This document shows positions 1 through 11,212 of a DNA stretch of 64,000 nt, piece by piece. The number at the start of each line of letters is the position of its first letter. The stretch's first letter is position 1. The notes beneath the pieces were generated by a model. That model had not been told where the DNA came from and made no database searches. It saw only the letters and a list, made by a program, of their open reading frames with translations. The translations under genes were made by a program, and so were the position numbers. Source of the DNA: Sphagnum magellanicum (lineage: Eukaryota > Streptophyta > Sphagnopsida > Sphagnales > Sphagnaceae); contig CM038918.1 of NCBI GenBank assembly GCA_021904315.1, positions 14,399,349 through 14,463,348 on the forward strand, read 5' to 3'.

Positions 1-379
1 CAATACATTGCAATACATTGAGTATTTGCAAACATTTGGATTTCTCAAAATGTTTCAACAAATATAATTGACGTCAATGATTCATGATAGTAAAATAGAT
101 TCTATAGCTAGATCAAAACTTTATTAAACAAAAGCAATTCCAAATTGAAATTGATTGCAAGTGTTCCGAGAAACATATTTGTTCCAGCTACACACCAGTG
201 TAGCACTCACCAAGGGAGAGGCTTCATTCGACCCCAAAAATACAAAAAAAGGATGCAGGTAGAAGTCGCAACACTACTGATGCTCAAGGGAAACGTCCAC
301 ACCAACACAATTTGGAGCTAGAAGAGGTCATGGTGCTAATAAATGTGAGAAAGGAGCAATAGATTGAAAGTTTGGATAC

Positions 380-900
380 GGAGCTCCTATCTCCTACCTA
401 TAATAATAATAATTGATAATACATTTAATAAATTAATTATCTAACCTAGTTAATTAATACAAAACATTATGACATATCCACATAATAAAATATTTTTTGC
501 TTAGCTTACCTACTACCTACTAGTACCTACCCTATTTATTATCAACTACCTACCTTATCTAATTAATTAATTAAGTGCCTAACTTAATTAATTAATTAAT
601 TAATATAAAAAGATGATTGCATATCTACACAACAAACTAATTAACCTACCTACTATCTATCCTACTTACTACCTACTACTTAAACTACCAATTAATTAAT
701 GATCTCACCTACCAACTACCTATCTAGTTTACCTAGCCTAACTAGGTCTAACATTCATAATTTAGTCTACTATGCTTGTTAATCTAGCCTACTAAACCTA
801 TAAATATATTAGACCAATTAAATAAGTATGTAAGTTAAGCTAAGCTACCAATTATGTACCAAGACTTGCTTAGTTTAACTTAACTTATTAAGCTTAATTG
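380..900. repeat. CTAC/TTAA-rich low-complexity tract
   Basis: The tract is built from irregular repeats of CTAC and CCTA mixed with runs of TTAA/ATTA, such as several consecutive TAAT units near 560-603. Base use is strongly skewed against G. It looks like a degenerate simple-sequence region, not a coding or regulatory element. Confidence 0.6.
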
Positions 901-1980
901 CTTTAATTTATCTATTAGGTTATAATAGTCCTTTCTAGCAACCTATTAGCCAATAAATTAATTTGTACATTTTGAATTACAATAGCAAAAATGCCATTTG
1001 TCATTTAGTCATTTATGTAAAGTTGCAAATATAGTTGAAAAAACAACTTAATTCTCAACCATCAATGGATGCCACCCATAATGGATGATATATTTTCATT
1101 TTTCATCAATATTTTCATTGAAACTTATGGTAGTCACACATCATAATTGCATGTATGACTAAAATTTGGATTTGTTAAAGTTTAGTGGTATATGCGACTA
1201 TGAACATTTGCAACTAAGCTATCACATAGGACTCATACAAGTGTGTTTGCAAATTGAGTTGCTTTGAACACTAATCGGACAATAGTGACAAACATATGGT
1301 TGGAATGGACAAGATTTTTTCTAGTGAATAATAATGTATGATAATATAGGTACACCCAAAAAAAACATTCTCTAGTTAACCTGAGATTTGGTTGCTAAAT
1401 ATGGGGGGAAATTAGTTGGGGGGGCCAATGACATTTTTCTTGTGTGAAAACTTTGTCAAGTTTTCTTGGGTGAATGAGATGTAATGATGTAAGCTTGAAT
1501 TTTGAATTGTGAAGTTTTAGTCTTTTAGAGAGGGGCATAAAAGGGACAAAAGCAAGGAGAGGAGTAAGCTACTAGCTTTCTTCTTTGATGTGCTCTTCAT
1601 TTTAGTATGTAGTCTTGACTTTTTGTTTGAACTAATGCTTGAAAAATAGCCAAACTTGGCATCTTTTATATTTTGGATGTATTAAAGTTTTGAAACCTCT
1701 TTTATTTTTTTGGTGAGTGGCCAAGGAATGAAACCTATCATTAAAAAAAAAACCTTTGAACATGTGATGCACCCATAACTAATTGATAGGAACAATAATA
1801 AACCCTCATTTTTATGGGTATCAAAGGTTCTAAGATTTCAATTGGCAATTTCTTTTATTGGAGTTTGTTTTTGACAACATGTATGGTAAGACCATCCTCA
1901 ACACCTAACAATTTACAACCTATTCCACAAACTTGTTAAATCATATTGTTAGTTCATGCAATTTTCAGTAACAAGTACAA

Positions 1981-2047
1981 ATTACATATATTAAAGGACA
2001 TTGAGACGTTAAACATCATTTCATCCATCTGTCTCGTCATCCATCCG
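1981..2047 (+). repeat. Dispersed repeat, copy 1 (partner at 3729-3795)
   Basis: About 67 bp, starting ATTACATATATTAAAGGA and ending in a CATCCATC-rich part, recur at 3729-3795 in the same orientation with fewer than ten differences. The flanks do not match, so this is a dispersed pair and not a longer duplication. No coding content is visible. Confidence 0.6.
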
Positions 2048-2718
2048 GACGGATGCAGCTATGTTATCCCCATTATTTAAAATAGAAGCATAGGGGCTTC
2101 CACATGACACACCATTTTAGCTTATATATGTGACAAATCAATTTTAAGCAAAATACTTGGGATAAAATCAGAAAAGAAAACCACCAAAAAATGTAAGTTA
2201 ATTCCAATTTTAGAAAGTATCTTCTTAGCAGGCCAACTAGGGTTCATGCAAACCTGCCAAGACAGAAAAACACCACTTGCTGAGCAAAAAACCCTTCCTT
2301 CAACTTGGAATAAAAATGTTGTGCCCTCCCCAGTCCATGCTAAGCCTTCTCATTGGCTTGTATATGTATAAGTGCAATTAATTATTCCAAAAAAAAGGAA
2401 AAAAAATGGTAGGATGCCAATTAGGGTTTAAGGTGGCGGTGGATCTTTACATTTCAAGGTTTAGGGGTTGCTTAGTTGTTTCTTTGTGCCTCAATTGTGG
2501 TTGAACGCAAAAAGCGTCGTATTAAAGGGTTTACATAAAAGGGATGCTCATGAGAGAAAGGTTTATGGAGGTGTAAGCACGGGAGGAGGTTAGGTGCATG
2601 CTCAAGAGGTTGGCGTGCTCAGGATGTTGGTGTGTTTAGGAGGCAATTCAGGAGTTTAGGAGGTCGACAAGGTTTGGTGTCATGAATCAGTGGTTTAAAA
2701 GCTTCAAGAGGAGGGGCG

Positions 2719-3065
2719 TCGTGTGCCCAAGTGTCAGGAAGGAGATCTCTCACAATTGTAGCTTGATGGTGCTCAATTCATAGCTAGTAGGACATCAGAG
2801 GTTGATAGGGTCATGTGTCAATGAATTAGTGTCTCAAGAAGAAGACAGGAGGAGGGGCAGATCGTGTGCCCAAGTGTAAGGAAGATCTTTCATAGTTGCA
2901 CACCTAATGGTGCTCAGTTCATAGCTAATAGGATATCATAGGTCAGTAGGGTTAAGTGGGGGGTGTTAATGAAGCAGTGTTTCAAAAGGAAGACAAGAGG
3001 AGAGGCGGACTGTGTGCCTAAGCATCAGGAAGATGTTTCACAACTCCACACCTAATTCAATTCTA
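2719..3065 (+). repeat. Minisatellite of about 143-148 bp units, roughly 2.4 copies
   Basis: Units start at about 2719, 2862 and 3010 with a shared GTGTGCC(C/T)AAG sequence, giving spacings of 143 and 148 bp. Further shared blocks are GGAAGAT/GGAGATCTCTCA, a TAATGGTGCTCA-type block, CATAGCTA(A/G)TAGGA and a GAAGACA(A/G)GAGGAG block. The last unit is cut short near 3065. A weaker related unit may precede the first at about 2590. Confidence 0.65.
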
Positions 3066-3728
3066 AGTTGAGCATGATAGAATTTTTGTGTAAGTCCGAA
3101 AAATGTTGGTGGCTATTTTTGGTGTTCTAAGAGGAGCTTCAAGACTCCACCAGATTGATACAATTTTGTTTTTAGAGAAAGAAGTAAGTCTGAAATGTTG
3201 GGTAGGACTATTTTTGGTGTTTTGGGAAATTAGAGCCATTTTTGAAAAATAATAATGGCAAGCCAAATTGAAAACAAAAAATGCTAAAAACAATAGTGGC
3301 TTCCAACTTGGGTGGGTTTTTTAATTGTCAAATTTTGAAAGTAAAGACATCAAAATCACCATATTTCTATATTATGTTGGAGTAATACCTATGGGAGCCA
3401 AAAATATTTTTAAATGTTTTTTTTGAAAAAATCATATCTCTTTTTAGTCAGATTTAGCAATTTGTATGTCATTTTCGAGTAGGTATTACGTAGCCAGAAA
3501 TATTAAAAGGATATATATATATATTTTAAAATTTTTTAAAATTGATGTAATGTAATTTTCAATTTTTAGTTTTAAGCAAATTTGTTTGGGTGTCTTATTC
3601 AAACACTTTTTTTTTAGTCTTCCTAACAGAACTGGCAGTGTTCTTTTTTCCTTTTTATTGTTCACCAATTTTGTAATACATACCGTCAAATACACACGCA
3701 CCTGTGCATTAGGCACGGGGTTCAAACT

Positions 3729-3795
3729 ATTACATATATTAAAGGATGTCGTGACGTGAAGCATCATTTCATCCATCTGTCCCATCATCCATCCG
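3729..3795 (+). repeat. Dispersed repeat, copy 2 (partner at 1981-2047)
   Basis: Second copy of the repeat described at 1981-2047, in the same orientation. It runs on into a local amplification of the CATCCATC part up to about 3812. Confidence 0.6.
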
Positions 3796-3855
3796 TCCCA
3801 TCATCCATCCATCTTGTCATGGTTTGTTTAGTATTATCATACTACAAGTTTCTAT

Positions 3856-3879
3856 TATATATATATATATATATATATA
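3856..3879. repeat. (TA)n microsatellite
   Basis: Twelve uninterrupted TA units. Confidence 0.95.
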
Positions 3880-5084
3880 CCACTTGAAACCATAGACTTT
3901 GGATAAATCCAAGGAACAAGAAAAATTAATCAATTTTGATTATATGTAAAAAAGGAAAATAATGTTTCGTAAGGAAAATAAAGTGGTGTAAGTACCGCAC
4001 ACACTCTTGTCGCAAATAGAGCCCATAGGAAGCTCTGGCTTTTGCATTGGGTAGGACTCAAACTTACACTAAAAAGCTGACAGTGTGTTTGTGTTATTTA
4101 CGTGAGTTAGGATGAGGCTATAAGTGGAGAGATATTTGGATAAGTTTGACCCACTTTCTATGGTCACACCACGAGGAGTGTTTTGTGTAAACAAGAGGGA
4201 GACTAATCTTAACAGGGTGAGTTTGAAGCAGAATAAAACAAGCAGTGTAGCTAACAGGTAAGGCAACAAATACACCAAAAAAAAGAAGCCTTGTAGAAGT
4301 GTTGTTTTCTGTACCTCCAAAAGCAAATGTGTGATTGTCTCTCCCTTTCTTTAGTTCTTTGTTGGAATTTAAAGCATTGTTGTGATGTGTGTGTGGGTCT
4401 ATTTTTGGGTGGCTTTCATGTGATATAGACGGTGGATGATTTGGCTTTTGAATGTGCACCAGTTGTAATTGTGGACCAAATAACACTTTTCTTCAATGTG
4501 AGCTAACCAACATAAGAAATAGAGAAAAAGAAAATGAAAAATAGACATAAACCCTAAACCCATTTTGGGTTTTAATTATGTCTGGCATTATTATTTTATT
4601 GTGATCTAATGCTTTGTTGATGGTGCCATCTTCCTTTATGACTTGGTCAAACCTTTTCTGTGAAAATCATTTTTTTTTGCATCTTTTGTTATGTGTTTTA
4701 TAGGAAGCAAGGGATGGTTTAAGGGAGGCAATGGCTAAAGATGCGGTCACTCTCAATGTGAAGCTACATGCATCTCACAATGATAAAAGTTCTAAAAAAC
4801 ATGGTCATATTCCAACAATTCTAGACCTGGACCACCACTTGTTGCTTTCAACACCTTCTTTGTCTGCAGAAATGACAATGCTGCTGACGATGACATCCTA
4901 GGGAGGTACTTGGGACTTTTAGAAGAAGATCAATTCTTTACAATATCATGAGTATAATGTTTCATGTCCGGTTGTAGAAGATGAGGATGGTGACACATTA
5001 CAAAATGACACTACAACTTTCAAAACTCTTTCCTTAGGTACGTTTTGTTGTCCAATTTCCAAAACCTAAAACCCTTAACCTAGA

Positions 5085-5100
5085 ACCCTAAACCCTAAAA
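5085..5100 (+). repeat. Short interstitial telomere-like (CCCTAAA) stretch
   Basis: Two tandem plant telomere-type units lie in the presumed intron of the methyltransferase fragment, next to more degenerate ACCCTTAACC motifs from 5061. It is too short to be a telomere relic with any certainty. Confidence 0.5.
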
Positions 5101-5168
5101 ATTGAGAATCATGGTTTAATATCAAAACTTGGTATTTTACTTTGTGATAACTGTGGTTATATATGGGA

Positions 5169-5240
5169 ACCAGGTATTTGATTTTTTGAGAACTATGGTC
5201 ATCGTCCCTAAAAATTGCCTTGATACCTTACGGAGGTTTG
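5169..5240 (+). repeat. Dispersed repeat copy (partner at 31309-31380)
   Basis: Both copies share ACCAG.T.TTTGATTTTTTGAGAA, then a (T/A)CATC/CATGA block and CCTTAANAAC..CC-T(T/A)ATACC. They belong to a family of degenerate stretches rich in GAACC/AACCAG words (see findings). Confidence 0.45.
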
Positions 5241-5496
5241 GTGGAATTGCTAATAATTGCCCAACCCTAGTTTAAACATGAGAAGTGAACTAAATGGCTA
5301 TGAAAGGATTCGGATCATGTTTGATACCTTTTTGTTGATCTTTGTAGCAATTGATGCGAAGGAGGAATTGCTACTTGCAAGCAAGGAAAGGTTGAAGGAG
5401 CTAGGACATATGCAAGGTGGGCAACATGAGCTCATTGTGGTGGCATCACTCATTGACCGCATTCCAAATCTTGCAGGCCTTGCCCACACTTGTGAG

Positions 5497-7930
5497 GTGA
5501 GTCACAAGAGAGGTTGATTACTTCACATGCATAGTTTTAGTTGCACCCATAGCCTCGGGAGGGGCGGAAGGGGTTGGGGTTGTGCACAATTTTGAGTATA
5601 GTGGCTTATGTATCTATGACATGAAGTCTAGAACAGTGTTGTGCAATTGTTTGAATTAACAAAGAACTGTCAATTCCAGTTTGTGGGGAGGAAAAAAATC
5701 AGAATCAAAAAACCACTGGTAACATTCATTAATTAAGCATCCCATGTAGCACAATGTTGCTAAATGTAAAGAAAATCTTGCATCCCACTCACTTGGAAGT
5801 TGGTGTTTACCAATAGTTAAATAAAATTCAAATTGTAATATGCAATTTCTTTTTACATTTTTTTCTTTTTTCCATGTGAGGCTTTAAAGCATAAAAAATT
5901 CTCTTTGTGTGCCACATTTAATTTACAAATGGTCCCAATACATTGCTTGAATGGTGGACAAGGTTAGAACTTAAAACTTGGGTGTGAAGTTCATGAACTT
6001 GTCCACCAAGTGGTTGATGATCAACCAAAAGCACAAGTAAGAGTACATTGTGTCAACAAGTTGACAAAGATTCTGGATGATAATATGCATTTTTTTGGGT
6101 AAAACAAATTTTCTTGCTATTAAGTTTTGCAACTTTGGTTTGTATTTTTATTATGCACCTTTCAACCAAGTAACTCAAATAAACCTCTTGTTTCATGGCA
6201 CATATTCAAAGTTATGATAGTTCTTGATTTTCTATTTGTTATTAGAGTTTTTTTTAAAGTAGCCTATTCATGGAATGAAATTGTCATTGGAGGTCCAAAA
6301 CAAATCAAAATGGTTAAGTGAACATAGACTACTTAATTAATTTGCATTGAGTGGCAAGTCATAATCAAATTGTTTTTGGCACTTTCATAAGTGCTAAAAA
6401 GAGTTTGGTTTTGAATGTGATTCTCAATGCAAATTTTGAGATAGGCAACCAAAGGATGATTACCAATATAATTAAATTAAATGCAAATCATAGCAAAATT
6501 CAACAATTTCATGTTGAATTTTGTTGTTTGATCATTTTTATTTATTTTAATGGATAACATTGAAAAAGAAAATGACAAAATGAAAAGGATAAAAAAATGG
6601 GTTGGACTTGGTAAGACTTTAAGGAAAACTCTAATTCTCAAAAGGTGAATTCACAGTAAAAGGAATTAATGGACCTTAAGTGTAGGACCTCCTTTTTAAG
6701 GATTATGTTTTTTCAAGTTTGAAACATGGCCGCCATGTTTTGAATAAGGCCCATTATTGGATGATAGTGCCAACTTCAAAAGTTTAATTCACATGTGTTT
6801 CCATGAATTTTTGAACAATATGTAATTAAATCTATTTTTTTAATGATAAAATTTCAAGCAAATCAAATGTGTAAATTTCAACAAAAGTAAACATGTCAAT
6901 ATTTTAATAATAATATGTGTTTCAAACCTTCAATGATGCATTATACATTAAGTTTATCAAACATACCCTTTTTTAACATCATTCCAAATGGAGCAAAACA
7001 TATTCGCACAAAAAAAAGTAATGTTATACAACACATTTAATATTCATGAAAATGTAACCTTGCCTTTACTTATACCAAAATATATGTTTTCTTGTTTGAG
7101 GAAGTTTTTCAAATTAGGTAATTTTAATAATCAAAAGCACATTTAAACACTAAAAAATGACTAACATGGATAGTTAAAATAAAACATATATTCAAATTTT
7201 TAATGATACCATGCATTCATAATCATGAATAAATGGTCATACACAATTTTTCAAAATTAATGGTTTGGTTTTACATAAGATAAAGGACATTCAAAATTTT
7301 AACACCTTTTTCACATTGAACTATTCATTTTTTACTATACACTTTATGACCAATGAAACAATTGCACAAAATTCATTTTGATGAAAATTCATAAATATAC
7401 AAACATTTTGAAAGTGATTTCCTTTTACTATGAACACACTTCAAATAAATATGCTCAAATAAACATCATTAGCATTCTTTGTTTCAACACAATTTTGATT
7501 ATGTGGGTTTTTGGTGCAACATTTAAATTAAATTTGATGTTGCTTTTGAAAATTGAAAAAAATAAAACACATCAATAACTGAAACACTAGGTTATAAAGT
7601 TTTCAAAAAATAACATGTACCAAGTGAAAAACATTTGTTTATGCTAGAGGGAATCACCTTGTGTCATTAGTGACTAGCCTTACACAAATGTCTAATAGTG
7701 AAATGAATCTCAATGTCATGAGCTCCAAAGTTTTAGCAGGTATGAAAAGTAAAACTGACTTCCAACACATGATGTATTGTAAGTTACGAACCATGGTGAA
7801 CTTCAACACAATGTTAGGCTTTAGGTTGAATCATTACTTCTACACTGCTAGTTCTTAACCCCTAAAGGTCAGGGCGGACCAATTTGGTAACATCTTCAAC
7901 ATGATAACCAGAGATCTAATCAGTGTTCAT
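5497..7930. other. AT-rich intergenic DNA without a recognisable gene
   Basis: Open frames such as 6127-6321, 6351-6557 and 7378-7578 (+) are low-complexity products of AT-rich DNA and carry no motif I recognise. The continuation of the methyltransferase fragment was looked for here and not found. Confidence 0.6.
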
Positions 7931-7985
7931 GCATAAATACTTACTCTCGGGTGGAGCTTGTGATATTTTAGGGTTAGGGTTAGGG
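7931..7985 (+). promoter_or_regulatory. Putative cytochrome c promoter: TATA-like box plus telo-box
   Basis: A TATA-like CATAAATAC lies at 7932-7940. Three overlapping TTAGGG units lie at about 7967-7985, which read as the telo-box AACCCTAA on the other strand. Both sit 110-170 bp upstream of the cytochrome c start codon. Telo-boxes are known promoter elements of many plant housekeeping genes. The transcription start itself cannot be read from the sequence. Confidence 0.4.
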
Positions 7986-8098
7986 CAAGTTCCTGATCTT
8001 GTATGGATTTTGTGAGCGCGCTCTGTTGTGTGTGCTGGGTTTTGCGAGTGGGTGGATTCTAGGATCCGGCGTTTTGGTGTTGCTGGACTGGTGCGGCG

Positions 8099-9116
<1,018 letters not shown>

Positions 9117-10210
9117 GAAAAACCATGCACTGAGGAATGCAATTGTTTTGACCTGGGCAGACTTGCCTAGGCTGCTCATTGACCTGGCATCCATAAGGGG
9201 TACCTGCAGGGGGAGCTGCTCTTCCCAGTCAGGAGGGAAGTGTAGTGGAGGGGGCCTCAATGAATGTGGATATTGGCCCATGATTTCTGGGTTGCCTATC
9301 ATCCATGGAATAAAAGTCATACCTTGTTGACATCTATGTCTCTTTTGTTAGTAGTTTCCTCACTTGATCAAGTTTCTGGAGCTCTAGTCTCTCATGTTTG
9401 GAGCTCAGTTCGGCTGCAATGCATCGAAAATTGAACATCTTGGCTATAGAAATCCTGGACCTGAGAAGTTTCCAGATTTTGGGAATTGATTCTAGGAGCG
9501 TCTCCAGGGCAAATTGTATGGATTGTATGATTGAATGTGGGAATTATCACCTTCCAGTGTTTCCAGGTCTGTTTGTCTGTCTGTGTCCCTTGAGTTTGCA
9601 ACTGAGTGTGTTGAATAGGATGGAACAAGGCCTATGAAATCTCATGTTTTGATTTATATGGCTCTACACAAGATGCTAGCATTCCAGAGCCTGGAAGTAT
9701 TGCAACAAATGAATGCAACTGAAAGAGCAACCTAAAGGTATGTGCCAATCCTGTGTGATCCACTGCTCAATGCAAATATACAGCAGAGCAACCTGTGTGA
9801 CCTATTGGTGAGCACACAGTGGAGAATGCCAGTGATCCACTGGTATTCACACCTGTGAAGAATATGTTATGCTTGACTCATCAATGTTATCCACATCTTG
9901 ATGTGAATGTTTATGTTGATAGATTCCTTGTATGAAACATGGCATGAAAGCTTGAAACAAAGTGATGTGTGCTTTGGTTGATCCAGGTGTGAATGAATTG
10001 CAGGTCAGGTGTCTCAAATCACCCTGTACAAGTTTTATGCCTGGTTCAAGTACACATTATATACCAAGAATTTCATGACTTGGTGTTAGTCTGTTTAAAT
10101 TTTGGTTTTTGTAATTTTTCATACCTCTAGGCTCTCTTGCACATTCCATGATACAGTTCTCATCATTGCAGATGCTGTACTTCAGTTGATCTTATCACTA
10201 ACAATGCAGT

Positions 10211-10419
10211 ACTCATTGTTGAGAGACTTGTGCAAGACTTTCACATGCAGAATTAACAATTGAAGGTTCAGAACTATGTAGAATAATCAATGGCACAGTA
10301 CTCCAGTTTGCATGGCTGACCATGGAGGACACTCATTGTTAAGAAACTCTTGTGATGCTTTCACACACACAATCAACAATGGATGGTTCAGAACTAAGTA
10401 GACTCAAAATCTGGTGCAG
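10211..10419 (+). repeat. Diverged direct duplication, 120-bp spacing
   Basis: ACTCATTGTT(G/A)AGA(G/A)A at 10211 recurs at 10331. It is followed in both copies by a CTTTCACA..CA motif, CAACAATTGAAGG versus CAACAATGGATGG, and TTCAGAACTA(T/A)GTAGA. About 88 bp align in each copy; the intervening 30 bp do not. Confidence 0.6.
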
Positions 10420-10542
10420 CTGTTTATAGGAGAAGATCAATTGGAGCAAATCAATCAGGGCATTGCATGTAGAAGTGACAGATACTAGATCTGCAAGTTC
10501 TAGATTGAGGCCTATATGATTGACTGCTCATATTGCTGTCCA

Positions 10543-10669
10543 CGCACATCAGCTTATACTAGACACCTTCGTGGCTAGTACATCTAATGTCTCTAGTATC
10601 AGCTGATGTGCGAGCAACCTTGGTCCAAAATAGAGCTCCATTTTGGACCAAGGTTGCTCGCACATCAGC
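10543..10669. repeat. Two overlapping near-perfect inverted repeats (hairpins)
   Basis: Hairpin 1 pairs 10543-10566 with 10589-10612 (22 of 24 positions complementary, 22-nt loop). Hairpin 2 pairs 10602-10631 with 10640-10669: 30 of 30 positions are complementary, around an 8-nt centre that contains the palindrome GAGCTC. The two share the sequence GCTGATGTGCG, which is the right arm of one and the left arm of the other, so alternative folds exclude each other. No coding frame runs through it. It could be a small foldback element, a small-RNA precursor or a recent inverted duplication; the sequence does not decide. Confidence 0.85.
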
Positions 10670-11212
10670 AACCTTCGTTTATCTCTGCAGTACTAGCTCA
10701 TGATAAAAAGAGATCAGAGATCACGGGCTCGCCAAATCATTGAATTCTCGATTCATTCGAGACTCGAATCGGAGGTCGATAACTGCAAAATCGGCAAGCA
10801 TCTAGCAAGACTACATGCAACCGTCAGCAACCGACGGGTCTTTAGAGTTATTCATACGTGCGAAGTCATAACCGCAACGTGATCACCTTTACAAACTTGA
10901 TCTACAGAGCCATGGACCAGTATTATAAGAATCTATGATAACCTGTGAGGAGGAGTTTCTAGAGATAATTACTTTGCAGGACGTCGACGACGTTGAAGAA
11001 TATCATAAGATCCATGGATCGAGCTGCCGATAATTGGTTCTATGCACTGAGCCCTTGTCTATATATGAAGCTTAATATTGTTCATTACTATTAGATCAGG
11101 AAGGTACGTCGACGAAGCTGTCGAAGAAGCTGGATCGGCTGAAGAAGCTGTTCAACGTGATCCACGAAGCTAATTTAGCATTGAACTACGTACGATATGG
11201 CCTTGCTTCTAA

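Larger units (their letters stand above)
1..4703. other. AT-rich intergenic DNA without a recognisable gene
   Basis: I see no reading frame with a recognisable domain on either strand; all open frames are short and broken by AT-rich stops. The stretch holds the simple and tandem repeats listed separately: a CTAC/TTAA tract, a minisatellite of about 145 bp, a TA run and one dispersed repeat pair. A minus-strand open frame at 4118-4486 resembles no family I know. Confidence 0.6.
4704..5496 (+). pseudogene. Truncated TARBP1/SpoU-type RNA methyltransferase gene fragment
   Basis: Two exon-like blocks with plausible splice borders remain. Block 1 (4704-5037, after TATAG and before GTACG) starts EARDGLREAMAKDAVTLNVK, then needs a frame change near 4869 (ILGRYLGLLEEDQFF) and another near 4951 (EYNVSCPVVEDEDGD). 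Block 2 (5348-5496, after TTTGTAG and before GTGAGT) encodes KEELLLASKERLKEL and HELIVVASLIDRIPNLAGLA followed by HTCE. The latter is the conserved entry to the SpoU methyltransferase domain in TARBP1-like proteins, which 2'-O-methylate tRNA. Phases agree across the two blocks (phase 1 donor, 2-nt acceptor). The S-adenosylmethionine-binding C-terminal domain was not found downstream, and the long N-terminal helical part is absent. This is most likely a degraded partial copy. The alternative is a gene with one very short intron at about 4790-4870 and distant remaining exons. Confidence 0.7.
9331..11212. other. Intergenic DNA between cytochrome c and SHR genes
   Basis: No recognisable coding sequence. 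The stretch contains an approximate duplication at 10211-10419 and a striking palindrome cluster at 10543-10669. GC content rises from about 10.5 kb towards the SHR gene. Confidence 0.6.

Noticed and set aside
3690..4060. GGTTCAAAC and GGACTCAAAC motifs resembling a tRNA T-arm or SINE B-box
   Set aside because: No cloverleaf, no A-box at the right distance and no acceptor stem could be built around them.
4118..4486. Minus-strand 122-codon open frame
   Set aside because: Low-complexity His/Asn-rich start, no domain, and two further overlapping frames; treated as chance.
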